From NCBI RefSeq assembly GCF_016509475.1, contig NC_057348.1, forward strand, positions 153,183,992-153,247,991: DNA of 64,000 nucleotides. The letters run 5' to 3'. Made by a program: the position numbers and the translations under genes. The notes below the pieces were generated by a model, which did no database searches, had not been told where the DNA came from, and saw only the letters and a list, made by a program, of their open reading frames with translations. This DNA comes from Prionailurus bengalensis. Its lineage: Eukaryota > Chordata > Mammalia > Carnivora > Felidae. Below are positions 56,101 through 64,000 of this stretch, piece after piece (the first letter of the stretch is position 1; every line of letters begins with the position of its first letter).

Positions 56101-59100
56101 ATGGAGAGGAGTAAAAATTTAGTGCTTTCAACTAAATGGGTTCAACTTCAAGTGACGATCAACTTAATATAGACTTCAATATGCATAAGATATTCTATAT
56201 AAACCTAATGGTAGCCACAAGGAAAAACCAGTAATAAATATGAAAAAAATAAAGAGAAAGGAATTCAAGCATATCACTAAATTAAACCAGCAAACCATGA
56301 GGTAAGAGAGTAAGAAGACGAAAACAGAAAAGAACTACAAAAATACTGTAAAACAAGTGACAAAATGACAGTAAGTACAAAGCTATCAATAATTATTTTG
56401 AACGTAAATGGACTAAATACACCAATCAAAAGATGCAGGGTGATAGAACGGATAAAAAAGCAAGACCCATCTATAAGGTGCCTACAAGAGACTCATTTCA
56501 GACCTAAAGACACATGCAGACTGAAAGTGAAGACATGAAAAAATATTTATCATGCAAATGGAAGTGAAAAGAAAGCTGGGGTAGCAATACTTATATCAGA
56601 CAAAATAGACTTTAAAACAAAGACTGTAACAAGAGACAACGAAGGACACTACATAGTCATAAAGGGAACAATCCAACAAGAAGATAGAACAATTACAAAT
56701 ATTTATGCACCCAACATAGAAGCACCCAAATACAGGAAGCAGCTATTAACAAACATATAGGAAGTATCAATAGTAATACAATAACAGTAGGGAATTTAAA
56801 CATACCACTTACATTGTTGGATAGATCATCCAAAGAGAAAATCAACAAGGACACAGTGGCTTTGAATAACACATTAGACCACTTGGATTTAACATATATC
56901 AGAACATTCTATCCCAAAACAGAATACACATGTTTTTCAAGTGCACAAGGAACATTTTCCAGACTAGATCACAGGTTAGGCCACAAAACAAGTCTCAACA
57001 AACTCAGAAAGAATGAAGCCATGCCATGCATCTTTTCTGACCACAATACCATGAAACTAGAAATCAACCACAAGAAAAAAATATGGAAAGACCACAAATA
57101 CACGAAGGTTAAATTCTTTTGAAGTGCACAAAGAACATTCTCCAGAATAGATCACAGGTTAGGCCACAAAACCAACAAGTCTCAACAAATTCAAAAAGAC
57201 TTAAGTCATACCATCCATCTTTTCTGACCACAATACCATGAAACAAGAAATCAACCACAAGAAAAAATATGGAAAGACCACAAATACATCGAGGTTAAAT
57301 TACATGTTGCTAAACAATGAATGGGTCAACCAAGAAATCAAAGAGGAAATCAAAAAACACAGGGAGACAAATGAAAAAAAGAAAAAAAACAACAATGGCC
57401 TAATATCTTTGGGATGCAGCAAAAGCTGATCTAAGAGAGGAGCCTATTGCAATATAGGCCTACCTCAAGAAGCAAGAAAAATCTCAAATAAATGCCCTTA
57501 AGCTTACACTTAAAGGAGCCAGAAAAAGAACAGACAGAACCCAAAACCAATGAAAGGAAGAAAATAATAAATATTAGAGCAAAAATAAATGAAATAGAAA
57601 CTAAGAAGATAATGGAACAGATCAATGAAAAACAGGAGCTGGTTCTTTCAAAACGCAAACAAAATTGATAAGCCTTTAAACCAGATTCATCAAAAAGAAA
57701 AAAAAGACTCAAACAAAATCAGACACAAAAGAGGAGAAATAACACCAACACCACAGAAATACAAAGGATTCTAAGAGATTACGAAAAATTATATGCCAAC
57801 AAATTGGATAACCTAGGAGAAATGGATAAATTCTTAGAAACAAATAACCTCCCAAAACTGAATCAGGAAGAAATAGAAAATTTGAGCACACTGATTACCA
57901 GTAATAAAATCAAGTCAGTAATCAAAAAGCTCCCAACAAACAAAAGTCTATGAAAAAATGGCTTCACAGATTAATTCTACCAAACATTTAAAGAATACTT
58001 ATCCTTCTCAAAGTATTCCAAAAAACAGGAAGGAAAGCTTCCAAACTCATTCTGTGAGGTTAGCATTACCCTGATAAAGACAACACAAAAAGAGAAAACT
58101 ATAGGCCAATATCTCAGATGAACATAAATACAAAATCCTCAACAAAATATTAGCAAACCAAATCCAACAACACATTAAAAAACTCATTTGCCACAATCAA
58201 GTGGGATTTATTCCTGGGATGCAAGGGTAATTCAATATTCCCAAATCAATCAACGTGATATATCACATCAACAAGAGAAAGGATAAGAACAATATGATCA
58301 TTTCAACAGATGCAGAAAAAGCATGTGACAAAGTAAAACATCCATTCATGCTAAGAACCCTCAACAAACCAGGTCTAGAAGGAAAATACCTCAACATAAT
58401 AAAGGCCATATATGAAAACCCACAGCTAACATCACACTCAATGGTGGAAAACTGAGAGATTTTCCCCTAAGATCAGGAAGAACAAGACAAGAACGTTGAC
58501 TTTCACCACTTTTTTTTTTTTTTTAGTTTATTTATTTATTTTGAAAGACAGGGAGAGGGAATGGAGGCGGGGCACAGAAAGAGAGAAGGAAAGAGAGAAA
58601 GAATGCCAAGCAGACTCCCTGCTGTCACTGCAGAGCCCAACAGGGGGCTTGAACCCACAAACCGGGGAGATCATGACCTGAGCTGAAATCAAGAGTCAAC
58701 CAACTGAGCCACCCAGGCTCCCCTCTCATCACTTTTATTCGACATTGTACTGGAAGTCCTAGCTACAGCAATCAGACAACAAAAAGAAATAAAAGGCATC
58801 CAAATCAGTTAGAAAGAAGTAAAACTTTGACTATCTGCAGATACCTACTAAACACAGAAAACTCTAAAGGCTCCACCAAAAAACTACTGTAACTGATAAA
58901 TGAATTCAGTAAGGTCACAGGATACAAAATCAATACACAAAAATCTAGTGCACTTCCATACACTAATAATGAAGTAACAGAAAGAGAAGTTTGAAAAAAA
59001 TCCCATTTACTACTGCACCGGAATGAGTAAGACACCTAGGAATAAACTTAACTACAGTGGTGAATGATTTACATTCTGAAAACCATAAACATTGATGGAA

Positions 59101-62100
59101 GAAACTGATGACACAAACAAATGGAAAGATATTCCATGCTCCTGGATTAGGAGAATACTGTTAAAATGTCCATACTATCAACAGCAATAAAGGGGTGCCT
59201 GGGAGGCTCAGTTGGTTAAGTGTCCAACTTCGGCTCAAGTCATGATCTCACAGGTCATGGATTCGAGCCCCACATCAGGCTCCTTGCTCTCAGTGCAGAG
59301 CCTGCTTGACATCCTCTGTCCCACTCTCTCTCTGCCCCTCCCCTGCTTGCATTCTCTCAAAACTAAACAAACACCAAAAACATTTTTCAACATAACTAGA
59401 ACAAATAATCTTAAAATTGGTATGGAGCCACACAAGACCCCAAATAGCCAAAGCAATCTTGACAGAGAAAAAACAACAACTGGAGTTATCATAATCCCAG
59501 ATTTTAAGATATAATAAAAAGCTGTGGTAATAAAAACAGTATGGTACTGGCACAAAAACAGACACAGATCAATGGTACAGAACAGAGAGCCCAGAAATAA
59601 AGCCACAATTATATGGTCAATTAATCTTTAACAAAGGAAGCAAGGATATGCAATGGGAAAAAGTCTCTTCAACGAATGATGTTGGGAAAACTGGACAGCT
59701 ACATGCGAAAGAATAAAACTGGACCACTTTCTCTACACAAAAATAAACTCAAAATGGATTAAAGACCTAAATGTGAGACCTAAAACCATTAACATCCTAG
59801 ATGAGAGCACAGGCAGTAAGGTCCCTGACATCGGCCACAGCAACATTTTTCCAGCTATGTCTCCTGAGGCAAGGGCAAAAAAGCAAAAATAAACTATTGG
59901 GACTACGTCAAAATAAAAAGCTTTTGGGGGCACCTGGGTGGCTCAGTCAGTTAAGCATCCCACTCTTGATTTTGGCTAGGTCATGATCTCACAGTTCATG
60001 AGTTTGAGCCCTATGTCAGGCTCTGTGCTGACAGTGCTGAGCCTGCTTGGAATTCTCTCTCTTTCCCTCTCTCTTTGCTCCTTCCCACCCCACCCCCGTC
60101 TTTCCCTATCTCAAAATAAATAAACTTAAAAAATGAAATGAAATGAAATGAAATAAAATAAAATAAAATAAAATAAAATAAAATAAAATAAAAATAAAAA
60201 GTTTTTGCACAGCAAAGAAACAATCAGCAAAACAAAAAGGCAACCTACAGAATGGAGAAAGATATTTGCAAATGACATAACCAATAAAGGGTTAGTATCC
60301 AAAATATATAAGGAACTGACACAACTCCACACCAAAACAAACAAACAAATAATGCAGGTCAAAAATGGGCAGAAGACATGAACAGACATTTCTCCAAAGA
60401 AGACATACAGATTGCCAACAGACATCTCATCATCAGGGAAATGCAAATCAAAACCACAAGGAAATAGCACCTCATATCTGTCAGAATGGCTAAAATCAAA
60501 AACACAAAAAACAAGTGTTGGTGAGGATGTGGAGAAAAAGAAACACTTGTGCACTGCTGGTGGGAACGTAAACTAGTGCAGCCACTGTGGAAGACGGTAC
60601 AGAGATTCCTCAAAAAATTAAAAACAGAATTACCGTGTGATCTAAAAATAGAAATACACTACTGAGTATTTACCCAAACAACATGAAAACACTATTTTGA
60701 AAACATATATGCACCCCTATGTTTATAGCAGCATTACTTACAATAGCCAAATTGTGAAAACAACCCAAGTGTCCATCAATAGACGAATGGATAAAGAAGA
60801 GGTGGTGTATATATACAATGGAATATTACTCAGCCATAAAAAGAATGAAATCTTGTCACCTGCAACAACATGGATGGAGCTAGAGGGTACACTGCTAAGT
60901 GAAACAAGTCAGTCAGATAAAGACAAATACCGTATCACTTAACTCATGTGGAATTTAAGAGGCAAAACAGGGCGCCTGGGTGGCGCAGTCGGTTGAGCGT
61001 CCGACTTCAGCCAGGTCACGATCTCGCGGTCCGTGGGTTCGAGCCCCGCGTCGGGCTCTGGGCTGATGGCTCAGAGCCTGGAGCCTGTTTCCGATTCTGT
61101 GTCCCCCTCTGTCTCTCTGCCCCTCCCCTGTTCATGCTCTGTCTCTCTCTGTCCCAAAAATAAATAAACGTTGAAAAAATAAAAATAAAAAAATATAAAA
61201 AAAAAAAAGAGGCAAAACAAACATACAAAGAAAAAAAAAGAGAAACCAAAAACACGGACTCTTAACTATAGAGAACAGATGGTTACCAGAAGGGAGGGGG
61301 TTGGGGGGAAGGGTGAGGCGGATTAAGAGGACACTTAACTTGGGGCGCCTGGGTGGCTCAGTCAGTTAAGAGTCCCAACTCTTGATCTTGGCACAGGTCA
61401 TAATCTCACGGTTTGTGAGTTCGAGACCCACATGGGGGGCTCTGCGCTGACAGCGCAGAGCCTGCTTGGGATTCTCTCTCTCTCCCTCTCTGTCTGCCCC
61501 TCCCCCACTTATGAGCACATGCATGTGCACACGCTTTCAAAATAAACTTAATAAAAAAGAGTATCTGGGGCGCCTGGGTGGCTCAGTCAGTTGAGCATCC
61601 AACTTCGACTCAGGTCACAGTCTTGCGGGCTGTGAGTTTGAGCCCCGCGTTGGGCTCTGTGCTGACAGTTCACAGCCTGGAGCCTGCTTCGGATTCTGTC
61701 TTCCTCTCTCTCTGTCCCTCCCCCACTCGTGCTCTGTCTCTCTCTCTCTCTGTCAAAAATAAATAAACATTTAAAAAAATTTTTTTAAAAAGTATACTTT
61801 TCTTGATGAAGACTTGAGTAACGTATAGAAATGTTGAATCACTATATTGTATGCCTGAAACTAATATAACACTGCATGCTAAGTATACTGGGATTTAATT
61901 AAAAAACTAAAACGAAATTAATTAAGTAATTAATAATAAACAGCTGCACAATTTATGCACTGATCCCCTCATTACTAGGCATTTAGAGGGCTCACAATTC
62001 TCTATTATGAATAATGTGCTGATAAACACCTTTGCACTCGTTTTTCCCCAATATTTGGATTTCTTTGGGGAGGAGGATCCTAGATTCTCAAAAGTAGAAT

Positions 62101-64000
62101 TAGCAAATGCAAAGCTTAGTAAGTCATACTGCCCAGCTGCTTTCCCAGTGTTTAATGATTTATACCACCACTGGAAATATACTAATAATAATTGCAGCTG
62201 ATGTTCACTGAAAGTTTACAATACGTCAGGCACTATTTTGAGCACTCTGCACCTGTTATCTTCTGTAATCCACACAACAGCCACATTACCCCCACTGTAC
62301 AGAAGAAGAAAGTGGATGTTAATGTTGTCCTGCTACGTTATTATGAAAACAGTTTCACGACTGAAATGGTGTCTCCCCATGGTTTTAAAGTGCATTTCTT
62401 CAGTCATGTTCAAAATTGGGCATCTTTCATGTTTACTTTCCTGTGATATACACCCCACACACATATTCCTTCTGTGAATTCATCCTTCCTGTCTTTTGTC
62501 CATTTAGGCTCTGAAGTCTGCCCACTTATCAATTTCTTTGAATCATCCTCTCATAAAAATACCTCATGGGCATACCTGCTGAATACTTCCCTGGATTCTA
62601 TTTTCCTTCGCTTCTAGTAATTTTTAGACATATACATATTCGATTATTTTAAATAGTCAAAAGGTAACTCTTCCAGTATATCTTAATATTTTCTATTACA
62701 AATTTTTATACAACTTAATCTCTTATTAGAAATTATTAGAAAATAACTTCCTCTTCAAATATTTCATATGTACCATTTCTCTATTCTTCTAGATTAAAGA
62801 TGAAGCTGTCTGAAGTTTGTTTGGGAGATGTAATATGCACCAATGTTCAAATAAGCAGTAATTAACAGGAGAAAGAAAACTCACTGCAAGTACAGCACCT
62901 GTAAAATATGGGAAATCCTGTGGGATATCCAGAGATATTTTTGTTGTTGACTGATAGACAATGCAACCTATAATAAATGCCTAGGAAACCATAAAGGATC
63001 ACTATCCACCAATTATTACAAGTTTCGAAAAGGCTTAAACTAGTTCCTTGTTGACATTATAAAGGTATATATTGTCCAGAAAGTTAGAAAACTGTAAAAG
63101 ATAAACAAACATGTAATAGCTCCTCTTTTTAAAGCTTCAATTTCTTATTAAACCGTCAAACAGGAAGGTGAAGAAATGAAAATAAAAGTGACTTTGAGTA
63201 AAACAGTCAGATGGGTATAACGAACTTCGAAGACTTTTCAAAGCATGCTGAGCTGTACAAAAAAAAAATCTTAAACTCCACAGACGCTTGAGGAACAATG
63301 AACAACATTCACAAATATGGTATTTGTAGTATCAACTATTCATGAGATGCAGTTGTGACATGAAACAGCAATTTTTAATTCTGGGTAAACTGCCAGGGCC
63401 AACCAGCCACATGCCATGTGAGACTCAGCTCAGCCATGTTGGACTTGACTGTCAGCTATGAGCAGTGTCCCTCGTCACAAGAACCAAATGAAACAAAAAT
63501 CTCCCCAGGTTACTGTCCAGCAACATTTGGAGTTGTTTATCACAGGCTGGAAAAGTGCCTGTTTTTAGAAAACGACACTTGTTTTAAAGCCATACCAAGT
63601 GCTCAGAAACAGATCTTTCAGTTTACCGTAAGAATTAAGAAACACTTTCCCTGGCAGAGATGTGCTGTGCACTCCACGTGAAAGGATGTTCTGAGACACT
63701 GACACAGGAACAAATCGGAGGACATCAGTCTTGGGATCTCCGCCACTCTCTCTTCCCCCCTCCCCTGCCTGCACCTCTACCGGGATCCCAGGGAGCACAG
63801 ACTAGTGGAGGAGGTGACGGACACGGGGACGGCGGTACCCTGGGAAGTCTGAAAGGTACTCTGCTGGAATGGCCAGAAAGCAGAGGTTCTCTAGTTCAGA
63901 AACGCAAGCTAAACAGCCACATGTACCTGTGGTGCCCCCGACAGGCCGTGGCCGGGCCACCGATGGCATCTCCTCAGGGTAGATCCCTCGGGCAGCGAAC
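44135..64000 (-). CDS. KIAA1549: KIAA1549, 3' portion (three last coding exons, two introns, 3' UTR)
   Basis: Coding exons at 63927-64000, 52307-52452 and 49617-49871 on the - strand join in one frame with exact phases: the first ends after one base of a Gly codon, the second supplies the other two and ends in phase 0, the third starts in phase 0. Together they encode 158 C-terminal residues. The ending SLIKAIREELLRLSQKQ and then TAVQNFHS marks human KIAA1549, as does the REATHMLGHQEYSSSPLFQV junction. Family knowledge: a large (about 1,950-residue) membrane protein of the UPF0606 family, linked to photoreceptors and recessive retinal dystrophy; its 5' part is fused to BRAF in paediatric pilocytic astrocytoma. 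The C-terminal part here is cytosolic, polar and probably disordered until a final helix. The upstream part lies outside the window. Confidence 0.93.
44158..44163 (-). terminator. Candidate poly(A) signal of KIAA1549
   Basis: AATAAA on the - strand. About 35-60 bases downstream on the same strand are U-rich and GU-containing stretches (ATTTTTCTGTTTCTTTCC, then TTTGTGAAATGTG), as expected after a cleavage site. It is the leftmost good signal of the SINE-free block, so cleavage near 44130-44145 is likely. Confidence 0.45.
46885..47095 (-). repeat. MIR-like relic in KIAA1549 3' UTR
   Basis: ATTTCACCAAGCTTTGTGCT, GCTGATGAGGAGAATGAGGC and GACACAGCAAGTTGGTGACA resemble antisense MIR text. Diverged. 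Confidence 0.45.
49617..49871 (-). CDS. KIAA1549: KIAA1549 last coding exon
   Basis: On the - strand the acceptor is TTCTTTCAG|ACGCAC and the frame starts in phase 0 with THMLGHQEYSSSPLFQV. It encodes 84 residues. The first two-thirds are rich in S, P and G and look disordered. The end (SLIKAIREELLRLSQKQ) is a predicted amphipathic helix followed by TAVQNFHS and the stop at 49617-49619. Longer frames read here in other phases, including one of 166 codons, are shadows. Confidence 0.94.
   Translation of the reverse strand, partial: THMLGHQEYSSSPLFQVPRTSGREPSAPPGNLPHRGLQGAGLAYATSSTEDLQPGHSSASLIKAIREELLRLSQKQTAVQNFHS
50453..50668 (+). mobile_element. Felid CAN-SINE (doublet B, first)
   Basis: Head GGGTACCTGGGTGGCTCAGT, tail AAAATAAACAAACATTAAAA. 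Preceded by AAGTTATCTGCACTG (50438-50452) and followed by the same 15 bases (50669-50683). Confidence 0.95.
50684..50883 (+). mobile_element. CAN-SINE (doublet B, second)
   Basis: Head GGGTACCTGGGTGGTTCAGT with CTATTGATTTTGGCTCAGAT, a different subfamily from its neighbour. Followed by AGTTATCTGTACTG (50884), a third copy of the target. Confidence 0.94.
50898..51700. other. KIAA1549 intron, nothing recognised
   Basis: AT-rich intronic sequence without recognised repeats or exons. Confidence 0.4.
51700..51960 (+). repeat. L1 3' UTR fragment
   Basis: AGACAGAAAGCAGAATTGTG, TTGCCTGTAGCTGGGGGAGA, CAACATCATGAATGTATTTG, GTATGTTTTACCACAATATA match L1 3' end text. Antisense to KIAA1549. Confidence 0.85.
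52307..52452 (-). CDS. KIAA1549: KIAA1549 penultimate coding exon
   Basis: A 146-nt exon with acceptor TGTTCCTTCAG|GCTCCC and donor GAGAGGCT|GTGAGT on the - strand. It begins with two bases completing a Gly codon, then encodes SQIQHLTQVGIASRIGAQ, PVEIPPSRGGQYGGPGWP and SYGEDEAGRREA, ending in phase 0. It lacks a full ATG-to-stop frame because it is an internal exon. Confidence 0.93.
52460..53542. other. KIAA1549 intron, nothing recognised
   Basis: Several overlapping frames of 65-89 codons on both strands with no domain. No exon needed by phase. Confidence 0.4.
53543..53735 (+). mobile_element. CAN-SINE, short body
   Basis: Head AGGGCACCTGGTAGGCTCAG. Target duplication AAAATTATCAGGACC at 53528-53542 and AAAATTATTAGGACC at 53736-53750. 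Confidence 0.94.
53965..54165 (+). repeat. MIR SINE
   Basis: GCCTGGGTTTGCATTCCAGC, CCTGTGACCTTGGGCAGCCG, CACATGGGGAAAAAACACCC and AATTGAAAGACATAAAATAG follow the sense MIR order. Confidence 0.75.
55100..55395. other. Non-L1-looking block inside the L1
   Basis: Between the 5' region and pre-ORF2 part of the L1 lies TTTAAATCCTAACCATTTTC through CTAGCCAGGTCTTCTTAAAA, ending in an A-rich run. It may be a separate insertion with a poly(A) tail or an L1 segment I do not know. Confidence 0.3.
56941..57302 (+). repeat. 183-bp tandem duplication in L1 endonuclease region
   Basis: Copy 1 starts GTGCACAAGGAACATTTTCC at 56941 and copy 2 starts GTGCACAAAGAACATTCTCC at 57124. Both continue through TAGATCACAGGTTAGGCCAC, CATCTTTTCTGACCACAATA and end GGTTAAATT. 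The copies differ at roughly a tenth of positions. Confidence 0.88.
58508..58724 (-). mobile_element. CAN-SINE in L1
   Basis: From a T-run through AGTTTATTTATTTATTTTGA to GAGCCACCCAGGCTCCCCT. Target-like flanks TTTCACCACTTTT and CTCATCACTTTTAT. Confidence 0.92.
59192..59388 (+). mobile_element. Felid CAN-SINE in L1
   Basis: Head GGGGTGCCTGGGAGGCTCAG; tail AAAACTAAACAAACACCAAA. Confidence 0.92.
59926..60189 (+). mobile_element. CAN-SINE in L1 with pentanucleotide tail
   Basis: Head GGGGGCACCTGGGTGGCTCA. Target duplication AAAATAAAAAGCTTTT at 59910-59925 and AAAATAAAAAGTTTTT after. The tail has expanded into AAATG and AAATA units. Confidence 0.93.
60132..60198 (+). repeat. (AAATG)n(AAATA)n pentanucleotide repeat
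   Basis: About four AAATG units followed by about nine AAATA units at the SINE tail. Confidence 0.93.
60970..61206 (+). mobile_element. Young felid CAN-SINE in L1
   Basis: Head GGCGCCTGGGTGGCGCAGTC with CCGACTTCAGCCAGGTCACG. Perfect 13-base target duplication AAGAGGCAAAACA at 60957-60969 and 61207-61219. Confidence 0.95.
61342..61556 (+). mobile_element. CAN-SINE (doublet C, first) in L1 3' UTR
   Basis: Head GGGGCGCCTGGGTGGCTCAG with CCAACTCTTGATCTTGGCAC. Preceded by AGAGGACACTTAACT and followed by AAGAGTATCT. Confidence 0.93.
61567..61789 (+). mobile_element. Felid CAN-SINE (doublet C, second) in L1 3' UTR
   Basis: Head GGGGCGCCTGGGTGGCTCAG with CAACTTCGACTCAGGTCACA. Followed by AAAAGTATACTTTTCTTGAT, where the L1 3' UTR resumes. 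Confidence 0.93.
61911..62189 (-). repeat. Possible reverse L1 3' UTR relic
   Basis: ATTATGAATAATGTGCTGAT, AAACACCTTTGCACTCGTTT and AAAGTAGAATTAGCAAATGC loosely match reverse-oriented L1 3' UTR text. Confidence 0.5.
62190..62325 (-). repeat. MIR SINE (reverse)
   Basis: GAAAGTTTACAATACGTCAG, GCACTATTTTGAGCACTCTG, AATCCACACAACAGCCACAT, CCCACTGTACAGAAGAAGAA follow the antisense MIR order. Confidence 0.75.
62326..63920. other. KIAA1549 intron, nothing recognised
   Basis: AT-rich on the left, more balanced near the exon. The frame at 63418-63681 (87 codons, +) has no domain and lies antisense in the intron. Confidence 0.4.
63927..64000 (-). CDS. KIAA1549: KIAA1549 exon, cut by window end
   Basis: On the - strand the last bases read FAARGIYPEEMPSVARP and then RPVGGTT plus one base of a Gly codon. 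The donor is CACCACAG|GTACAT. One other frame has a stop (TGA) within this piece. The phase fits the exon at 52307-52452 exactly, so no exon is required between them. The 5' end of this exon is outside the window. Confidence 0.88.

Larger units (their letters stand above)
54243..61910 (+). mobile_element. Nearly full-span old L1, dead, antisense to KIAA1549
   Basis: 5' region begins GGGGACTTCCAGAGAAGGTG with GATAACACCCACATCAGTGT. Pre-ORF2 text includes GCAGGCCAGAAGAGAGTGGC. ORF2 endonuclease text is near 56400-57300 (FSSAQGTFSRLDHRLGHK; IFSDHN). A reverse-transcriptase piece at 58255-58455 has STDAEKACDKVKHPFM. The 3' UTR ends with AATCACTATATTGTATGCCT and CACTGCATGCTAAGTATACT. Frames are broken many times, and the catalytic FADD box of RT is not readable near 58830, so it cannot make its proteins. 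Six SINEs (58508, 59192, 59926, 60970, 61342, 61567) interrupt it; without them it would be about 6.3 kb. Confidence 0.88.
52453..63926 (-). other. KIAA1549: KIAA1549 intron with large L1
   Basis: A phase-1 GT-AG intron of about 11.5 kb. About two-thirds is an old L1 in antisense orientation plus six SINEs inserted into it. One more SINE and two MIRs are outside the L1. No further exon is needed by phase, and I saw none. Confidence 0.8.

Noticed and set aside
56814..57429. L1 ORF2 fragments as possible working genes
   Set aside because: The frame breaks repeatedly, includes an internal tandem duplication, and the reverse-transcriptase core downstream is not readable.

Overview
This window is mammalian nuclear DNA, almost certainly from a cat-family carnivore (Felidae). 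The main evidence is more than 35 copies of the carnivore tRNA-derived SINE in its felid form, with a head like GGGGCGCCTGGGTGGCTCAG, a long CT-rich body and a tail like AATAAATAAACATTAAA. Old mammal-wide repeats (MIR, L2, MLT1 LTRs, old L1) and spliced genes with short exons in long introns fit this. There is no bacterial, plasmid or phage content.

Two protein-coding genes are supported. TMEM213 (+ strand, 19745-24450) is complete: three coding exons join in phase into a 107-residue secretory-pathway protein with one membrane span. KIAA1549 (- strand) enters from the right edge. Its last three coding exons are at 63927-64000 (cut by the window end), 52307-52452 and 49617-49871. A long 3' UTR appears to run left to a poly(A) signal at 44158-44163. 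The two genes therefore point toward each other across about 19 kb of repeat-rich DNA, and the order matches human 7q34. The flank left of TMEM213 should border the 5' end of ATP6V0A4 on the opposite strand, but no coding exon of it was found.

Layout: 1-19.4 kb is intergenic or non-coding flank with L1, MIR, L2, MLT1 and SINEs. 19.7-24.5 kb is TMEM213. 24.8-25.4 kb is a CpG-rich block. 25.5-44 kb is intergenic, with two SINE doublets, LTR-like pieces, an L1 fragment and (AC)n tracts. 44.1-49.9 kb is the SINE-free KIAA1549 3' UTR and last exon. 49.9-64 kb is KIAA1549 introns and exons, including a nearly full-span but dead L1 (about 54.24-61.91 kb) lying antisense to the gene and carrying six SINEs.

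Most open frames in the window are chance frames or translations of repeats. I found no undescribed system. The most unusual structures are pairs of same-strand SINEs separated and flanked by three copies of one target sequence, SINE-in-SINE nesting, a 183-bp tandem duplication inside the L1, a G-run tract just inside TMEM213 intron 1, and a CpG-rich block past the TMEM213 stop. All repeat boundaries were read by eye and may be off by 5-20 bases.
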